A stretch of DNA of 64,000 nt from positions 58,832-122,831 of the forward strand of contig JAMCRS010000438.1 of assembly GCA_023380675.1 (NCBI GenBank), read 5' to 3'. Below, piece by piece: positions 55,431-64,000 of this stretch. Both the position numbers and the translations under genes were made by a program. A model generated the notes under the pieces. The model had not been told where the DNA came from, searched no databases, and was given only the letters and a program-made list of their open reading frames with translations. The DNA is from Chloroflexota bacterium (lineage in GTDB: Bacteria; Chloroflexota; Anaerolineae; UBA4142). How positions within the stretch are numbered: position 1 is the stretch's first letter; each line of letters begins with the position of its first letter.

Positions 55431-58061
55431 ATGCCCACCGACTCCTCGCCCGCGCCTGCCATGGCCTCCCGGCCGCGCCACAGCAATCTGCCGGTTCCGC
55501 TCACTCGCTTTATCGGTCGTGAGCGCGAGGGTGGCGAGGTCAAGCGGCTGCTCTCCACCACGCGCCTCTTGACCCTCACCGGTTCGGGGGGCTGCGGCAA
55601 GACACGGCTAGGGCAGCAGGTCGCGCAGGATCTGGTACAAGAGTTTCCGGACGGCGTCTGGTTGATCGATCTGGTGCCGATCGCAGATCCCACGCTGGTC
55701 CCCCAGGCCGTCGCCTCCGTCTTTGATCTGCACGAGAATGCCAGTACACCCCTCGCCCAGGTCCTCGAGGATTACTTTCGTACCAAGCGGATGCTCTGGG
55801 TACTCGACAACTGCGAGCATGTCATCCAAGCAGGCGCCGAGTTGTGCCATACGCTCCTGCGGGCTTGTCCGGATCTGGTGATCCTCGCGACCAGCCGCGA
55901 AGCCCTGAATATCGCGGGCGAGACTTGCTATCGGGTCCCTTCGCTGGAACTCCCCGACCTCTACCCTATGCCCTCGCTCCAGACACTCGGCAAATGTGAA
56001 TCGGTTCAACTCTTTGTCGAGCGCGCCGGGGCGGCTCAAACAGACTTTGAGCTGAACGGTTCGAACGCGCTTGCCATCGGTCAGATCTGCCAGCGTCTGG
56101 ATGGGATACCCCTCGCCATCGAGCTCGCGGCCGCGCGCGTGAATGCGCTCTCTGCGGAAGAGATTGCGGCGCGCCTGAATGATCGTTTTCGCTTGCTCAC
56201 CTCCGGCAGTCGCACGAGCTTGCCGCGCCACCAGACCCTGCGGGCTTCCATTGATTGGAGCTACAATCTGCTGTCCGCGGACGAACAGGTCCTCTTGCAG
56301 CGGCTGTCGGTCTTTGCCGGGGGGTTTGGGCTGCGGGCCGTCGAGTCCATTTGCGGCGAAGGTCTCCAAGACGACACGCTCGCAATTCTCTCGCGCCTGG
56401 TTCAAAAGTCGTTGGTCGTGGTCAAGCTCGACGATGAGCCGCGCTACCGCTTGCTGGAAACCATTCGACAGTATGGGCTCGAAAAACTGGCGCGGACGGC
56501 CGAAGACTCGGCGGTCCGAGACCGCCATCTTGGATATTACCTGTCGATTGCCGAAACCGTTGCCCCGCGGCTCCACGGTCCCGAGCAGATGCAGGCGCTC
56601 GGCGCTCTGGATCGCGAACTGGGCAATGTGCGCGCCGCGCTCGAGTGGTCGCTCGACGACGGACGGGTTGAGCGAGGAATGCAGCTCGCGTCGGCCTTGA
56701 TGTGGTACTGGGAACGGCGCGGATATTTCAGCGAGGGACGGGAGCATCTGGATCGATTGCTCAATCGACCGGAGGCGTCGCCCCGGACCCTAATCCGCGC
56801 ACAGGCTCTGGTGGCCATCGGTCTCTTGACCAATTCGCTCGCCGCGGTCTGGGTGGGAGGAAGCAAAGCCGCGCGTCCCTACCTCGAAGAGGCGCTCGCC
56901 ATCGCGCAAGAGCATGGGCCAGCGGGCAAACGGCTGTGGGTCTTGGCCCTGACCTTCTTGAGCAACAGCGTCTATCCCGAGAATCGTGACCTGGGGGAAT
57001 CCCAATACGCAGAGGCGTGGGCCATGGTTCAGGAGCTGAACGAGCCCTGGATCAGGGCGTTGATGCTACACCAAAGAGCGCATTGGCTCGAAGAACGGGC
57101 CGATGTTGAACAAGCGGAAAATGCTTTTGAGGAATGCATGCAGCTGTTCGGCACGGTGGGAGACCAGCGCTGGAAGTCCATCCTGGAGAACGACATTGCC
57201 ATGTCTGTCTTCTTTAGGAAAGGGAACAATGCTGAGGCCCGCCAATTGCTCGAAGAAAACGTGTCCTACTTTCGCGAGACGAGAGACCGGATGCATTTGT
57301 GCTTTGCCTTGGGGCACTTGGCACGCGTATTGCGCGTCGAGGGGGATCATGAACGTGGCAAAGAGTGCTGTCTGGAAGAACTGGGAATCGCGCGTGAGCT
57401 CGGAAGCAAACTGTTGCTGGTGGACCCTACCCATAATCTCGGATTCTGCGCGCTGCAGGACGGCGACTTGCCGTCCGCGCGGTCCTTTCTGGTGGAGAGT
57501 CTTGAGTTGGGGCAAGCGATGGATGATCAGACCCAGACCTACGCGCCGCTGGTCGGCCTGGGATGCCTCGCCGTCGCCAAAAGTCAGCTCCAGAGCGGGG
57601 TTCGGATTTTCGGGACCGTGCACCAGTTGCTTGGCGGCATGCCCTTTGGAATCGAGCCCGGTATGCCTGCCGGGAGTCAACCGAATGCCACGATCTATGA
57701 ACGGTTTTTGCTCAAGGCGCGCCGCCAATTAGGGGAATCCGCATTCCAGACCGCCTGGAATGAGGGACGCGCCCTGGGCGTGGAGCAGGCGATCTCGCTT
57801 GCGCTGGAAGCATCAATGAAACCGGAGCCGGTAATCGGTCTGACGGAAAAATCCAATAGAGAAACGGTGGGTGGATTGACCGCGCGGGAACGCGAGGTAG
57901 CCGTCTTGATCGCACAGGGCAAATCGAACTCTGAAATTGCAGAAACTCTGGTCGTGAGCGAACGGACGGTCAGCACGCACGTCACGCACATCCTCTCCAA
58001 GCTTGGATTTACCTCAAGAACGCAGATCGCCTCGTGGGCGACAGCCCAGCACCTGGCCTAA
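55431..58061 (+). CDS. Large ATPase-LuxR (LAL/AfsR-like) transcriptional regulator
   Basis: 876 residues. N-terminal NB-ARC/AAA-type ATPase (about 20-340): [15 protein letters not shown], Walker [20 protein letters not shown], Walker [14 protein letters not shown], then [15 protein letters not shown] and [13 protein letters not shown]. The middle (about 380-800) consists of TPR-like helices. The C-terminal LuxR helix-turn-helix reads [20 protein letters not shown] and [19 protein letters not shown]. Proteins of this kind are abundant in Chloroflexota and act as ATP-dependent regulators. The gene is a single unit with a terminator 12 bases after its stop. Confidence 0.93.
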   Translation: MPTDSSPAPAMASRPRHSNLPVPLTRFIGREREGGEVKRLLSTTRLLTLTGSGGCGKTRLGQQVAQDLVQEFPDGVWLIDLVPIADPTLVPQAVASVFDLHENASTPLAQVLEDYFRTKRMLWVLDNCEHVIQAGAELCHTLLRACPDLVILATSREALNIAGETCYRVPSLELPDLYPMPSLQTLGKCESVQLFVERAGAAQTDFELNGSNALAIGQICQRLDGIPLAIELAAARVNALSAEEIAARLNDRFRLLTSGSRTSLPRHQTLRASIDWSYNLLSADEQVLLQRLSVFAGGFGLRAVESICGEGLQDDTLAILSRLVQKSLVVVKLDDEPRYRLLETIRQYGLEKLARTAEDSAVRDRHLGYYLSIAETVAPRLHGPEQMQALGALDRELGNVRAALEWSLDDGRVERGMQLASALMWYWERRGYFSEGREHLDRLLNRPEASPRTLIRAQALVAIGLLTNSLAAVWVGGSKAARPYLEEALAIAQEHGPAGKRLWVLALTFLSNSVYPENRDLGESQYAEAWAMVQELNEPWIRALMLHQRAHWLEERADVEQAENAFEECMQLFGTVGDQRWKSILENDIAMSVFFRKGNNAEARQLLEENVSYFRETRDRMHLCFALGHLARVLRVEGDHERGKECCLEELGIARELGSKLLLVDPTHNLGFCALQDGDLPSARSFLVESLELGQAMDDQTQTYAPLVGLGCLAVAKSQLQSGVRIFGTVHQLLGGMPFGIEPGMPAGSQPNATIYERFLLKARRQLGESAFQTAWNEGRALGVEQAISLALEASMKPEPVIGLTEKSNRETVGGLTAREREVAVLIAQGKSNSEIAETLVVSERTVSTHVTHILSKLGFTSRTQIASWATAQHLA

Positions 58062-58073
58062 TCCCCTGAACCA

Positions 58074-58115
58074 AGACCTGACCGGTGGAGTTCTAGCCGG
58101 CCAGGTCTTTAAATT
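58074..58115 (+). terminator. Terminator of ATPase-LuxR gene
   Basis: AGACCTGACCGG (58074-58085) pairs with CCGGCCAGGTCT (58097-58108), one mismatch, followed by TTAAATTT. Confidence 0.75.
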
Positions 58116-58146
58116 TCCCCGAAATACGTATGTCCGTTCCCGAATA

Positions 58147-58162
58147 TCGTAAACTCTTACGA
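58147..58162. promoter_or_regulatory. TCGTAA-N4-TTACGA palindrome upstream of DUF1059 gene
   Basis: Perfect 6-bp arms spaced by ACTC, about 55 bases before the DUF1059 ATG. The symmetry and placing suggest an operator for a dimeric regulator. Confidence 0.45.
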
Positions 58163-58217
58163 TGGCAGGAGGGCGACGAGGTGATATTATGAGTTCAATT
58201 CTACCGAGGAGGTCCCC

Positions 58218-58391
58218 ATGAAAACGCTGCACTGTAAAGACGCCGGCTTTGACTGCCCCGAGGTCATGCGCGCAGAAACCGAAGAAGAGGTCATGCAAAA
58301 GGCCGCCGAGCACGCACGCACGGTCCACGGGCTGAACGAGATCTCGAGGGAAGCGGTTGAAAAGATCCGAGGCCTCATCCGCGAGGAATAG
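58218..58391 (+). CDS. DUF1059 small protein
   Basis: 57 residues from an ATG with AGGAGG 7 bases upstream. MKTLHCKDAGFDCPEVMRAE followed by TEEEVMQKAAEHARTVHGLN matches the DUF1059 family, small acidic proteins with two Cys and a conserved His that may bind a metal. Function unknown. It has its own operator-like palindrome and terminator. Confidence 0.85.
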   Translation: MKTLHCKDAGFDCPEVMRAETEEEVMQKAAEHARTVHGLNEISREAVEKIRGLIREE

Positions 58392-58742
58392 CCGAGCCGA
58401 CGCGCGGAACGGTTAGCGAGAGCAAATATACGCTGGAGACGACGAAGGACAAGCGGCAAGTGTGATTCCGGTTCGCAACCTCACCAAGACCCGTGGTTTC
58501 CACAGGTCTTTTCATTTCCCGGTTATTTCCCGATGCTCTGTTATGCTTGCAATCGAATCCTCAAGGGCTCCGCAGCGCAACTTACCGCGAACGTGATCGC
58601 ACATTGCGTGTATCCCTTGACGCGCCGCGTGCCAAAGACCAGTGTACCGGTTCTGTTCCTGCTATTGTTGCAGAAAAACACAGGCACACGCCTTTGGTTC
58701 AACATAAAAGGAGGCGGCAAAACGATCAGGTGGGAGGGAAAC
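58392..58742 (+). other. Intergenic stretch with terminator
   Basis: About 350 bases without a supported gene. It begins with the DUF1059 terminator (AAGACC-C-GTGG / CCAC-A-GGTCTT, 58486-58510, then TTCATTT). The frame of the next gene is open through most of it, but the residues are not protein-like and the ribosome-binding site lies at the end. Confidence 0.5.
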
Positions 58743-61430
58743 ATGAAAGCAAAACGTTGGATGCCACTCTTGTGCGTCGGCGTGCTCATTCTTCTCGGAT
58801 TGGGTCTGCCGGGTGCAGCACGCGCGGAGGGCGGGACGCGTTCTTCCGGCGAAGAGGTCAGCCAGTCTTGGGTGCCCGAAAGAATCAGCGCGGGAGCCGT
58901 GCACACCTGCGGGATCAAGACAGACGGCACCGTCGCCTGCTGGGGATACAACGGGGACGGCCAAGTCTCACCTATCCCGAGCGGCACCTTCGTCCAGGTG
59001 AGCGCGGGACAGTATCACACCTGCGCCATCCAGACGGACGGCACGGTCCACTGCTGGGGACTTGATTACTATGGTCAGGCAGCGTCTCCCTCCGGCACCT
59101 TCACGCAGGTGAGCGCGGGAGCCGACCACACCTGCGGAATCAAGACGGATGGCACCGTCGCCTGCTGGGGCGACAACACCTATGGTCAAGCTCCTACCAC
59201 GGTCAGCGGTAGCTTCGTCCAGGTGAGCACGGGACAGGTTCACAGCTGCGGAATCAAGACGGATGGGAGTGTCGCCTGCTGGGGAGATAACTACTACGGT
59301 CAGGCGCCTGCCACGGTGAGCGGTCCCTTTATCCAGGTGAGCGCGGGACTCTATCACACCTGCGCCCTCGAGCCGAATGGGACCGTGGTCTGCTGGGGGG
59401 CGGGGACGACCAATACGGGGGTTGAGCCGAACCTTGGTCAGGCAATGCAGCCCTCCGGCACCTTTACTCAGGTGAGCGCGGGAGACTATCTCACCTGCGG
59501 AATCAAGACAGACGGCAACGTCGCCTGCTGGGGCGACAACAGCTATGGTCAAGCTCCTACCACGGTCAGCGGCACCTTTACTCAGGTGAGCGCGGGACTC
59601 TATCACACCTGCGGAATCAAGACAGATGGCACCGTCGCCTGCTGGGGAGCAGGGACGACCAATACGGGGGTTGCGCCGAACTATGGTCAGGCGATGCAGC
59701 CCTCCGGCACCTTTAACCTACGGCGCGTGACCAGCGGCGGGTATCATGCGTGTGAGCTCAATCCCACCGGCGGTGTCGCCTGCTGGGGAGCGGGGACGAC
59801 CAATACGGGGACGTCCCTCAACTACGGTCAGGCGATGCCGCCTTCGGGCCCATTTATTCAGGCGAGCGCAGGCGGCTATCACACCTGCGCCCTCGAGCCG
59901 AATGGGACCGTGGTCTGCTGGGGGGCGGGGACCCGGAATACGGGGGTTGAGCCGAACTATGGTCAGGCGATGCAACCCTCCGGCACCTTCACCCAGGTGA
60001 GCGCCGGACAGTATCACACCTGCGGGATCAGCATCGGTGGAACGGTCGAATGCTGGGGATGGAATAACAAGAACCAGGCTCCTGCCAAGTTGAGCGGCCC
60101 TTTCATTCAGGTGAGTGCGGGAGGCCTTCACACCTGTGGGATCAAGGCGGATGGGAGTGTCGCCTGCTGGGGAGATAACACCTATGGTCAAGCTCCCCCA
60201 GACTGCACTGGAAAGGGATGCGCCGGTACGTTCGTCCAGCTGAGCGCGGGACAGTATCACACGTGCGGGATCAGAACAGATGGGACGGTCGCCTGCTGGG
60301 GAGACAACACCGACGGCCAAGCTCCGCCCGATTGCACCGGGCTCGCGTGCGCCGGCACCTTCGTCCAGGTGAGCGCGGGTGGCTATCACACCTGTGGGAT
60401 CAAGACGGATGGGAGTGTCGCCTGCTGGGGATGGAATTACTATGGCCAAGCGGCACAGCCCTCCGGCACCTTCAGCCAGGTGAGCGCGGGACAGTATCAC
60501 ACCTGCGGCATTAAGACGGATGGGGCTGTCGCCTGCTGGGGACGGAATAACTACGGCCAAGCGCCCGCCGTATCGCTCAGTCCCACCTCCCTGCCTTCTG
60601 GCGTCCCCGGGGAGGCGTACAGCCAGACGATTTCCGCAAGTGGCGGCACGGCTCCCTATGTCTTTACCCTCACAAGCGGGAGTGTCCCGGGCTTGAGCTT
60701 GAGCTCCACGGGAGTGTTGAGTGGCACTCCGACGACTTACGGGACGTTCCCCCTCACCGTCCAGGCGGTCGACCAGCATGCCATCCCAGGCGAGCAGGCT
60801 TATTCGGTCGTCATTGCTCATGCCACGGTGACCCTCCTCCAGGTCGCGCCGAATCCCTCGACCTTCGGACAGACAGTGACCTTGACGGCTGCCGTGATCT
60901 CTGCAGGAGGAGTGCCCACCGGTCCGGTGACCTTCAAGGATGGGGGCACGACTCTCGGGACCGGGACACTGACGAACGGGGTGGCGAGCCTCGGCACCGC
61001 CGCGTTGCCGGTCGGGAGCGACACGCTCACGGCCGATTACGGCGGAGATACGAATTTCGCTCCGAGCGCGTCTGCGGCAGTAATCCAGACAGTCACGACG
61101 GCAGCGACGCAGACCTCCCTCCAATCCTCGCCGAACCCGTCGTCCATTGGACAGACGGTGAACTTGACGGCTGCGGTCAGTTCCGGAAGTGGAACGCCTT
61201 CCGGCAGCGTCACCTTCAAGGATGGGAGCACGACTCTGGGGACCGCCAACCTGGTCAATGGCAAGGCGACCTGGAACACCGCGGCGTTGCCGGTCGGGAG
61301 TGACACGCTCACCGCCGATTACGGCGGGAATACGGATTTCGATGCGAGCAATTCCAGCGGGGTGACAGAGACGGTGACGGCCCAGCCACCTGCCCAGCGG
61401 CGGCTCTATCTCCCCCTGCTCGTGCGGTAA
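58743..61430 (+). CDS. Secreted RCC1-like propeller with Ig-like repeats
   Basis: 895 residues from the ATG at 58743 (GGGAGGG upstream). Signal peptide (about 1-28), then about 14 repeats of the RCC1/BLIP-II type (VSAGQYHTCGIKTDGTVACW followed by G and about 15-25 variable residues), about 30-615, making one or two propellers. Next come a putative-Ig (He_PIG) domain (about 620-695; GVPGEAYSQTISASGGTAPY) and two Ig-like (Big_3_5-type) domains of about 90 residues. The end is QRRLYLPLLVR. It is probably a cell-surface binding or adhesion protein. The last Ig domain and downstream DNA are duplicated in the next gene. Confidence 0.82.
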   Translation: MKAKRWMPLLCVGVLILLGLGLPGAARAEGGTRSSGEEVSQSWVPERISAGAVHTCGIKTDGTVACWGYNGDGQVSPIPSGTFVQVSAGQYHTCAIQTDGTVHCWGLDYYGQAASPSGTFTQVSAGADHTCGIKTDGTVACWGDNTYGQAPTTVSGSFVQVSTGQVHSCGIKTDGSVACWGDNYYGQAPATVSGPFIQVSAGLYHTCALEPNGTVVCWGAGTTNTGVEPNLGQAMQPSGTFTQVSAGDYLTCGIKTDGNVACWGDNSYGQAPTTVSGTFTQVSAGLYHTCGIKTDGTVACWGAGTTNTGVAPNYGQAMQPSGTFNLRRVTSGGYHACELNPTGGVACWGAGTTNTGTSLNYGQAMPPSGPFIQASAGGYHTCALEPNGTVVCWGAGTRNTGVEPNYGQAMQPSGTFTQVSAGQYHTCGISIGGTVECWGWNNKNQAPAKLSGPFIQVSAGGLHTCGIKADGSVACWGDNTYGQAPPDCTGKGCAGTFVQLSAGQYHTCGIRTDGTVACWGDNTDGQAPPDCTGLACAGTFVQVSAGGYHTCGIKTDGSVACWGWNYYGQAAQPSGTFSQVSAGQYHTCGIKTDGAVACWGRNNYGQAPAVSLSPTSLPSGVPGEAYSQTISASGGTAPYVFTLTSGSVPGLSLSSTGVLSGTPTTYGTFPLTVQAVDQHAIPGEQAYSVVIAHATVTLLQVAPNPSTFGQTVTLTAAVISAGGVPTGPVTFKDGGTTLGTGTLTNGVASLGTAALPVGSDTLTADYGGDTNFAPSASAAVIQTVTTAATQTSLQSSPNPSSIGQTVNLTAAVSSGSGTPSGSVTFKDGSTTLGTANLVNGKATWNTAALPVGSDTLTADYGGNTDFDASNSSGVTETVTAQPPAQRRLYLPLLVR

Positions 61431-61515
61431 GCGTGTTACGGGCTGTCTTTGCCATTGTGAGTGCGAGTCCCGCCATGGCCGCTCTGCTTGCGGCTAATGA
61501 GATGGCGGCGACCTG
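61131..61515 (+). repeat. Duplicated Ig-domain and 3' flank, copy 1
   Basis: The stretch coding the last Ig-like domain, the QRRLYLPLLVR end and about 80 bases of non-coding DNA is repeated at 63517-63895 at roughly 80-90 percent identity by eye. The non-coding part carries a hairpin. Confidence 0.75.
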
Positions 61516-61543
61516 CGAGTCAAACTAGAGAAGGAGTGACGAC

Positions 61544-63814
61544 ATGCTCTTTCATTTACCAAGGCCGCTGTACTGGCTTGCTCGTCTTCTCGCGTTGTCG
61601 GCGCTTGGCATCTTGGTCGCCTTTCGACTGCCGCCGGGTACGGCCCAGGCAGCGCAGCACCCCGCGGCGCGGCCCGACTTGCCTCCCGCGGCGCAAGCGC
61701 TGGTCTCTGCCACGCTGGGGCGCGCGGAGGCGCGGTATCACTTTCAACCGACTGCGGATGGGTTTCGGGCGACGGATGGGGCCAACACCTGGCACGCCGA
61801 ATTCACGGCGGCGGGCTTGCGGTGGTCCTCCGGCGAGGGGCAGTGGACGATGGCTTTGCACGACGTTGGGGTCGATGCGGGGCGGGAACCGGTCACCCCG
61901 GTGGCGCCCGCAGCCGCGGCGAATAGCCTGGAATACCGACACCCGGCATTTGTCGAGTGGTATGTGAACGGACCTGCAGGTTTGGAACAGGGATGGACGC
62001 TAAATGCGCGACCCGCGGGCACGGGGAGCCGCGTGACGTTGAGCCTGAGCCTGGAAGGCGCGGCGCGTGAGCGTGCGGGCAGCAAGGCGATCGAACTGTT
62101 AGGTGAGGATGGCCGGCCGGCATTCCGCTACACGGGCCTGGTCGCCTACGATGCCACGGGACGCGAACTGCGGACGCAGCTTGCCTATTCTCGCTTGCCC
62201 TCCGCCGCGGAGCGGGGCGAGGTCCAAATCCAGGTGGACGACCGCGGCGCTCGTTATCCCCTGACGATTGACCCGTATGTGGTCGTCGCCACGCTCACGA
62301 ATGTTAATGGGGTGACGGGCAACTGGCTGGGCTATACGCTCGCGATGAGTGCGGACGGTTCGACGATCGCGGCCGGTGCACCCAAAGGCACAAGTACCAC
62401 TGGTGCGATCTATGTGTTTACCCGAGGAGCGGGGAGCTGGGCCACAACAGACAGCCCGGCCGCGAAGCTGACCAATGCAGCCGGGAAGACGCACTCTGTG
62501 GGGAATTCGGTTGCGATCAGTGCAGACGGATCGACGATCGTGGCCGGTGATTTTATCGCTGGCGGATTCGGTCTCAGTCCGGGTGCGGTGTACGTGTTCG
62601 CCCGAGGATCCAGCGGCTGGGCGACGATGAACGCCCCCACCGCGACGCTCACCAACCTGAGTGGGGCCGACTATGACCAGCTGGGCTATTCGGTCGCGAT
62701 CAGTGGGGACGGTTCGACGATCGCGGCCGGTGCGACCGGAGTCAGTGATGCCAATGGTTCGGGCGCGGTATACGTTTTTGCTCGGGGAACGGGCGCCTGG
62801 GCGACAACCAGCACCCCGACCGCGCAATTGACCGATGCAAGCGAGACCTCGATTACCAATCTGGGCTATTCGGTCGCTATCAATGCGGACGGATCGACGA
62901 TCGCGGCCGGTGCGACTATCGACAGTACCGGCTACGGTGCCGCCTACGTGTTCGTCCGGGGCGCGGGGAGTTGGTTGACGACGGGCGCTCCCGTCGCGAA
63001 GCTGAGGAATGCCAGCGGGGCGGTACTTGACTGGCGAACCGCTTCGCTCGCGATCAGCGGGGACGGTTCGACGATTGTGGTCGGTGCGGATACCGTCAAT
63101 AGTGGCAACGGGGCGGCCTACGTGTTCACCCGGAGCGCGGGGTTATGGGTGACGACGAACAGCCCGACCGCCACGCTGACCCATGCAGGCGGGGTCGGCG
63201 AGTTTCTGGGCATTTCGGTTGCGATCAATGGGGATGGATCGACGATCGTGGCCGGTGCGCCTGATGCCATTGTCTACAAAGGTGCGGCCTATGTGTTTAC
63301 CCGGGGAGCAAGCGCATGGGCGACGACGGGCACCCCGACCGCAACGCTGACCAATCCGAGCGGGGCGAAGTGGGACTATCTGGGCTATGGGGTTGGGGTG
63401 AGTACCGATGGTTCGATCGCGGCCGGTGCGCCTGGAGTCAGTAGTAGCAAAGGTGCGGCATATGTGTTCGCGTTTCCTCTCGCTCACACGACGGCGACTA
63501 CCCTCCAGGTCGCACCCGATCCGTCGACCTTCGGACAGACGGTGAACTTGACGGCTACGGTCAGCTCCGGAAGTGGAACGCCTTCCGGCAACGTCACCTT
63601 CAAGGATGGGAGCACGACTCTGGGGACCGCCAGCCTGACGAACGGGGTGGCCAGTGTGAGCACCGCCGCGTTGAGTGTGGGCAGCCACACCCTCACCGCC
63701 GTGTACGGCGGGAATACGGATTTCGGTGCGAGCACATCCGGCGTGGTAACAGAGACAGTGACCGCGCTGCCACCTCCCCAGCGGCGGCTCTATCTCCCCC
63801 TGCTCGTGCGCTGA
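61544..63814 (+). CDS. Secreted FG-GAP-like propeller with Ig-like domain
   Basis: 756 residues; AAGGAG precedes the ATG. Signal peptide (about 1-38), an N-terminal beta domain of about 200 residues ending in RYPLTIDPYVVVATLTN, then seven repeats of about 56 residues (LGYSVAISGDGSTIAAGA ... GAVYVFARGTGAWATT), an FG-GAP/PD40-like propeller (about 245-645). One Big_3_5-type Ig-like domain follows and the protein ends QRRLYLPLLVR, like its neighbour. It is probably a surface protein. The repeats are so alike that local recombination may vary their number. Confidence 0.82.
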   Translation: MLFHLPRPLYWLARLLALSALGILVAFRLPPGTAQAAQHPAARPDLPPAAQALVSATLGRAEARYHFQPTADGFRATDGANTWHAEFTAAGLRWSSGEGQWTMALHDVGVDAGREPVTPVAPAAAANSLEYRHPAFVEWYVNGPAGLEQGWTLNARPAGTGSRVTLSLSLEGAARERAGSKAIELLGEDGRPAFRYTGLVAYDATGRELRTQLAYSRLPSAAERGEVQIQVDDRGARYPLTIDPYVVVATLTNVNGVTGNWLGYTLAMSADGSTIAAGAPKGTSTTGAIYVFTRGAGSWATTDSPAAKLTNAAGKTHSVGNSVAISADGSTIVAGDFIAGGFGLSPGAVYVFARGSSGWATMNAPTATLTNLSGADYDQLGYSVAISGDGSTIAAGATGVSDANGSGAVYVFARGTGAWATTSTPTAQLTDASETSITNLGYSVAINADGSTIAAGATIDSTGYGAAYVFVRGAGSWLTTGAPVAKLRNASGAVLDWRTASLAISGDGSTIVVGADTVNSGNGAAYVFTRSAGLWVTTNSPTATLTHAGGVGEFLGISVAINGDGSTIVAGAPDAIVYKGAAYVFTRGASAWATTGTPTATLTNPSGAKWDYLGYGVGVSTDGSIAAGAPGVSSSKGAAYVFAFPLAHTTATTLQVAPDPSTFGQTVNLTATVSSGSGTPSGNVTFKDGSTTLGTASLTNGVASVSTAALSVGSHTLTAVYGGNTDFGASTSGVVTETVTALPPPQRRLYLPLLVR

Positions 63815-63895
63815 GCGTGTTACGGGCTGTCTTTGCCATTGTGAGTGCGAGTGCCGCCACGGCCGCTCTGCTGGCGGCTAGTGAGATGGCGGCAA
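63517..63895 (+). repeat. Duplicated Ig-domain and 3' flank, copy 2
   Basis: Counterpart of 61131-61515. The last 80 bases hold TGCCGCCA (63851-63858) and TGGCGGCA (63887-63894) as outer arms with GCCGC/GGCGG inside, a conserved hairpin that may end transcription. Confidence 0.75.
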
Positions 63896-63896
63896 T

Positions 63897-64000
63897 TCAC
63901 GGCACAGGTTTGATGGACGCGAGCATGCCGTAAAACACGTTCGCATCCTCTCCCTTGCGGGCGCTCGTGGACAGAGTCAAGAGTTCGCTCGGAGAGCCGG
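63897..64000 (-). CDS. C-terminal end of an unknown protein, cut by window
   Basis: A minus-strand frame enters from the right edge and ends at a TGA at 63897-63899. The visible part reads LLTLSTSARKGEDANVFYGM followed by LASIKPVP, which looks like real protein and runs into the convergent hairpin. Too little is seen to name it. Confidence 0.4.
   Translation of the reverse strand, partial: GSPSELLTLSTSARKGEDANVFYGMLASIKPVP

Noticed and set aside
58533..58742. N-terminal extension of the RCC1-like protein
   Set aside because: The frame is open, but a proper ribosome-binding site and signal peptide begin at 58743, and a terminator lies upstream.

Overview
The window looks like a GC-rich chromosome segment of a member of the Chloroflexota (Anaerolineae, Ktedonobacteria or relatives), probably from a metagenome assembly. 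The clues are the fused transaldolase/glucose-6-phosphate isomerase, many Pro/Thr/Ala-linker lipoproteins and secreted beta-propellers, NBR1-type Ig and RCC1-like proteins, an ATPase-LuxR regulator of the kind common there, and surface proteins ending in an YLPLLVR-like tail. This is inferred from gene style; there is no rRNA or tRNA to confirm it. Family names come from motifs read by eye, not from database searches.

Left part (1-8.6 kb): a truncated secreted carbohydrate-binding protein, a small graveyard of gene remnants (NHL repeat, peptide-binding protein, excisionase-type HTH), then a minus-strand sugar ABC operon (DeoR regulator, two permeases, binding lipoprotein, ATPase) that reads through a terminator-like hairpin into deoC and a NagD-like phosphatase. 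This suggests uptake and use of deoxyribose, nucleosides or a related sugar. 8.6-13.7 kb holds an NBR1-Ig secreted protein, a probable small-RNA locus and a three-gene envelope operon on the plus strand.

Central metabolism (14.4-28.7 kb, minus strand): a nearly continuous cluster of MFS transporter, histidine phosphatase, gluconokinase-like FGGY kinase, an unknown protein, YtfJ/GerW-like protein, transketolase, RpiB, Tal-Pgi fusion, 6-phosphogluconate dehydrogenase, glucose-6-phosphate dehydrogenase, cupin-6-phosphogluconolactonase fusion and a DUF1361 membrane protein. It covers the whole oxidative and most of the non-oxidative pentose phosphate pathway; only ribulose-5-phosphate 3-epimerase is missing. 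An amber-interrupted small transporter follows.

28.7-36 kb: a leaderless MFS promoter, a candidate structured RNA, tandem hairpins, a large secreted two-domain glycosidase-like protein, an orphan HicB, an amber-interrupted small gene, a lipoprotein with an internal duplication, a methyltransferase and a short Flp pilin.

36-51 kb: the most interesting block. A Tat-exported PaoABC-type molybdenum hydroxylase (2Fe-2S, Mo and FAD/4Fe-4S subunits) lies next to a second unit coding for MocA, XdhC, an FdnI-like cytochrome b, a Tat-signal ferredoxin with four 4Fe-4S motifs, a TolB-like propeller with a conserved CX3CH motif, and an HMA-fold lipoprotein without CXXC. A second CX3CH propeller, a NarL-type two-component pair and TatA follow. 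Together they suggest a periplasmic aldehyde- or N-heterocycle-oxidising respiratory chain with unusual partners.

51.6-64 kb: a crotonase-family enzyme with a helical partner, DoxX, a primary-like sigma factor, a leaderless self-regulated MarR gene, a large ATPase-LuxR regulator, a DUF1059 protein, and two secreted propellers (RCC1-like and FG-GAP-like) that share a duplicated 3' module and the same C-terminus.
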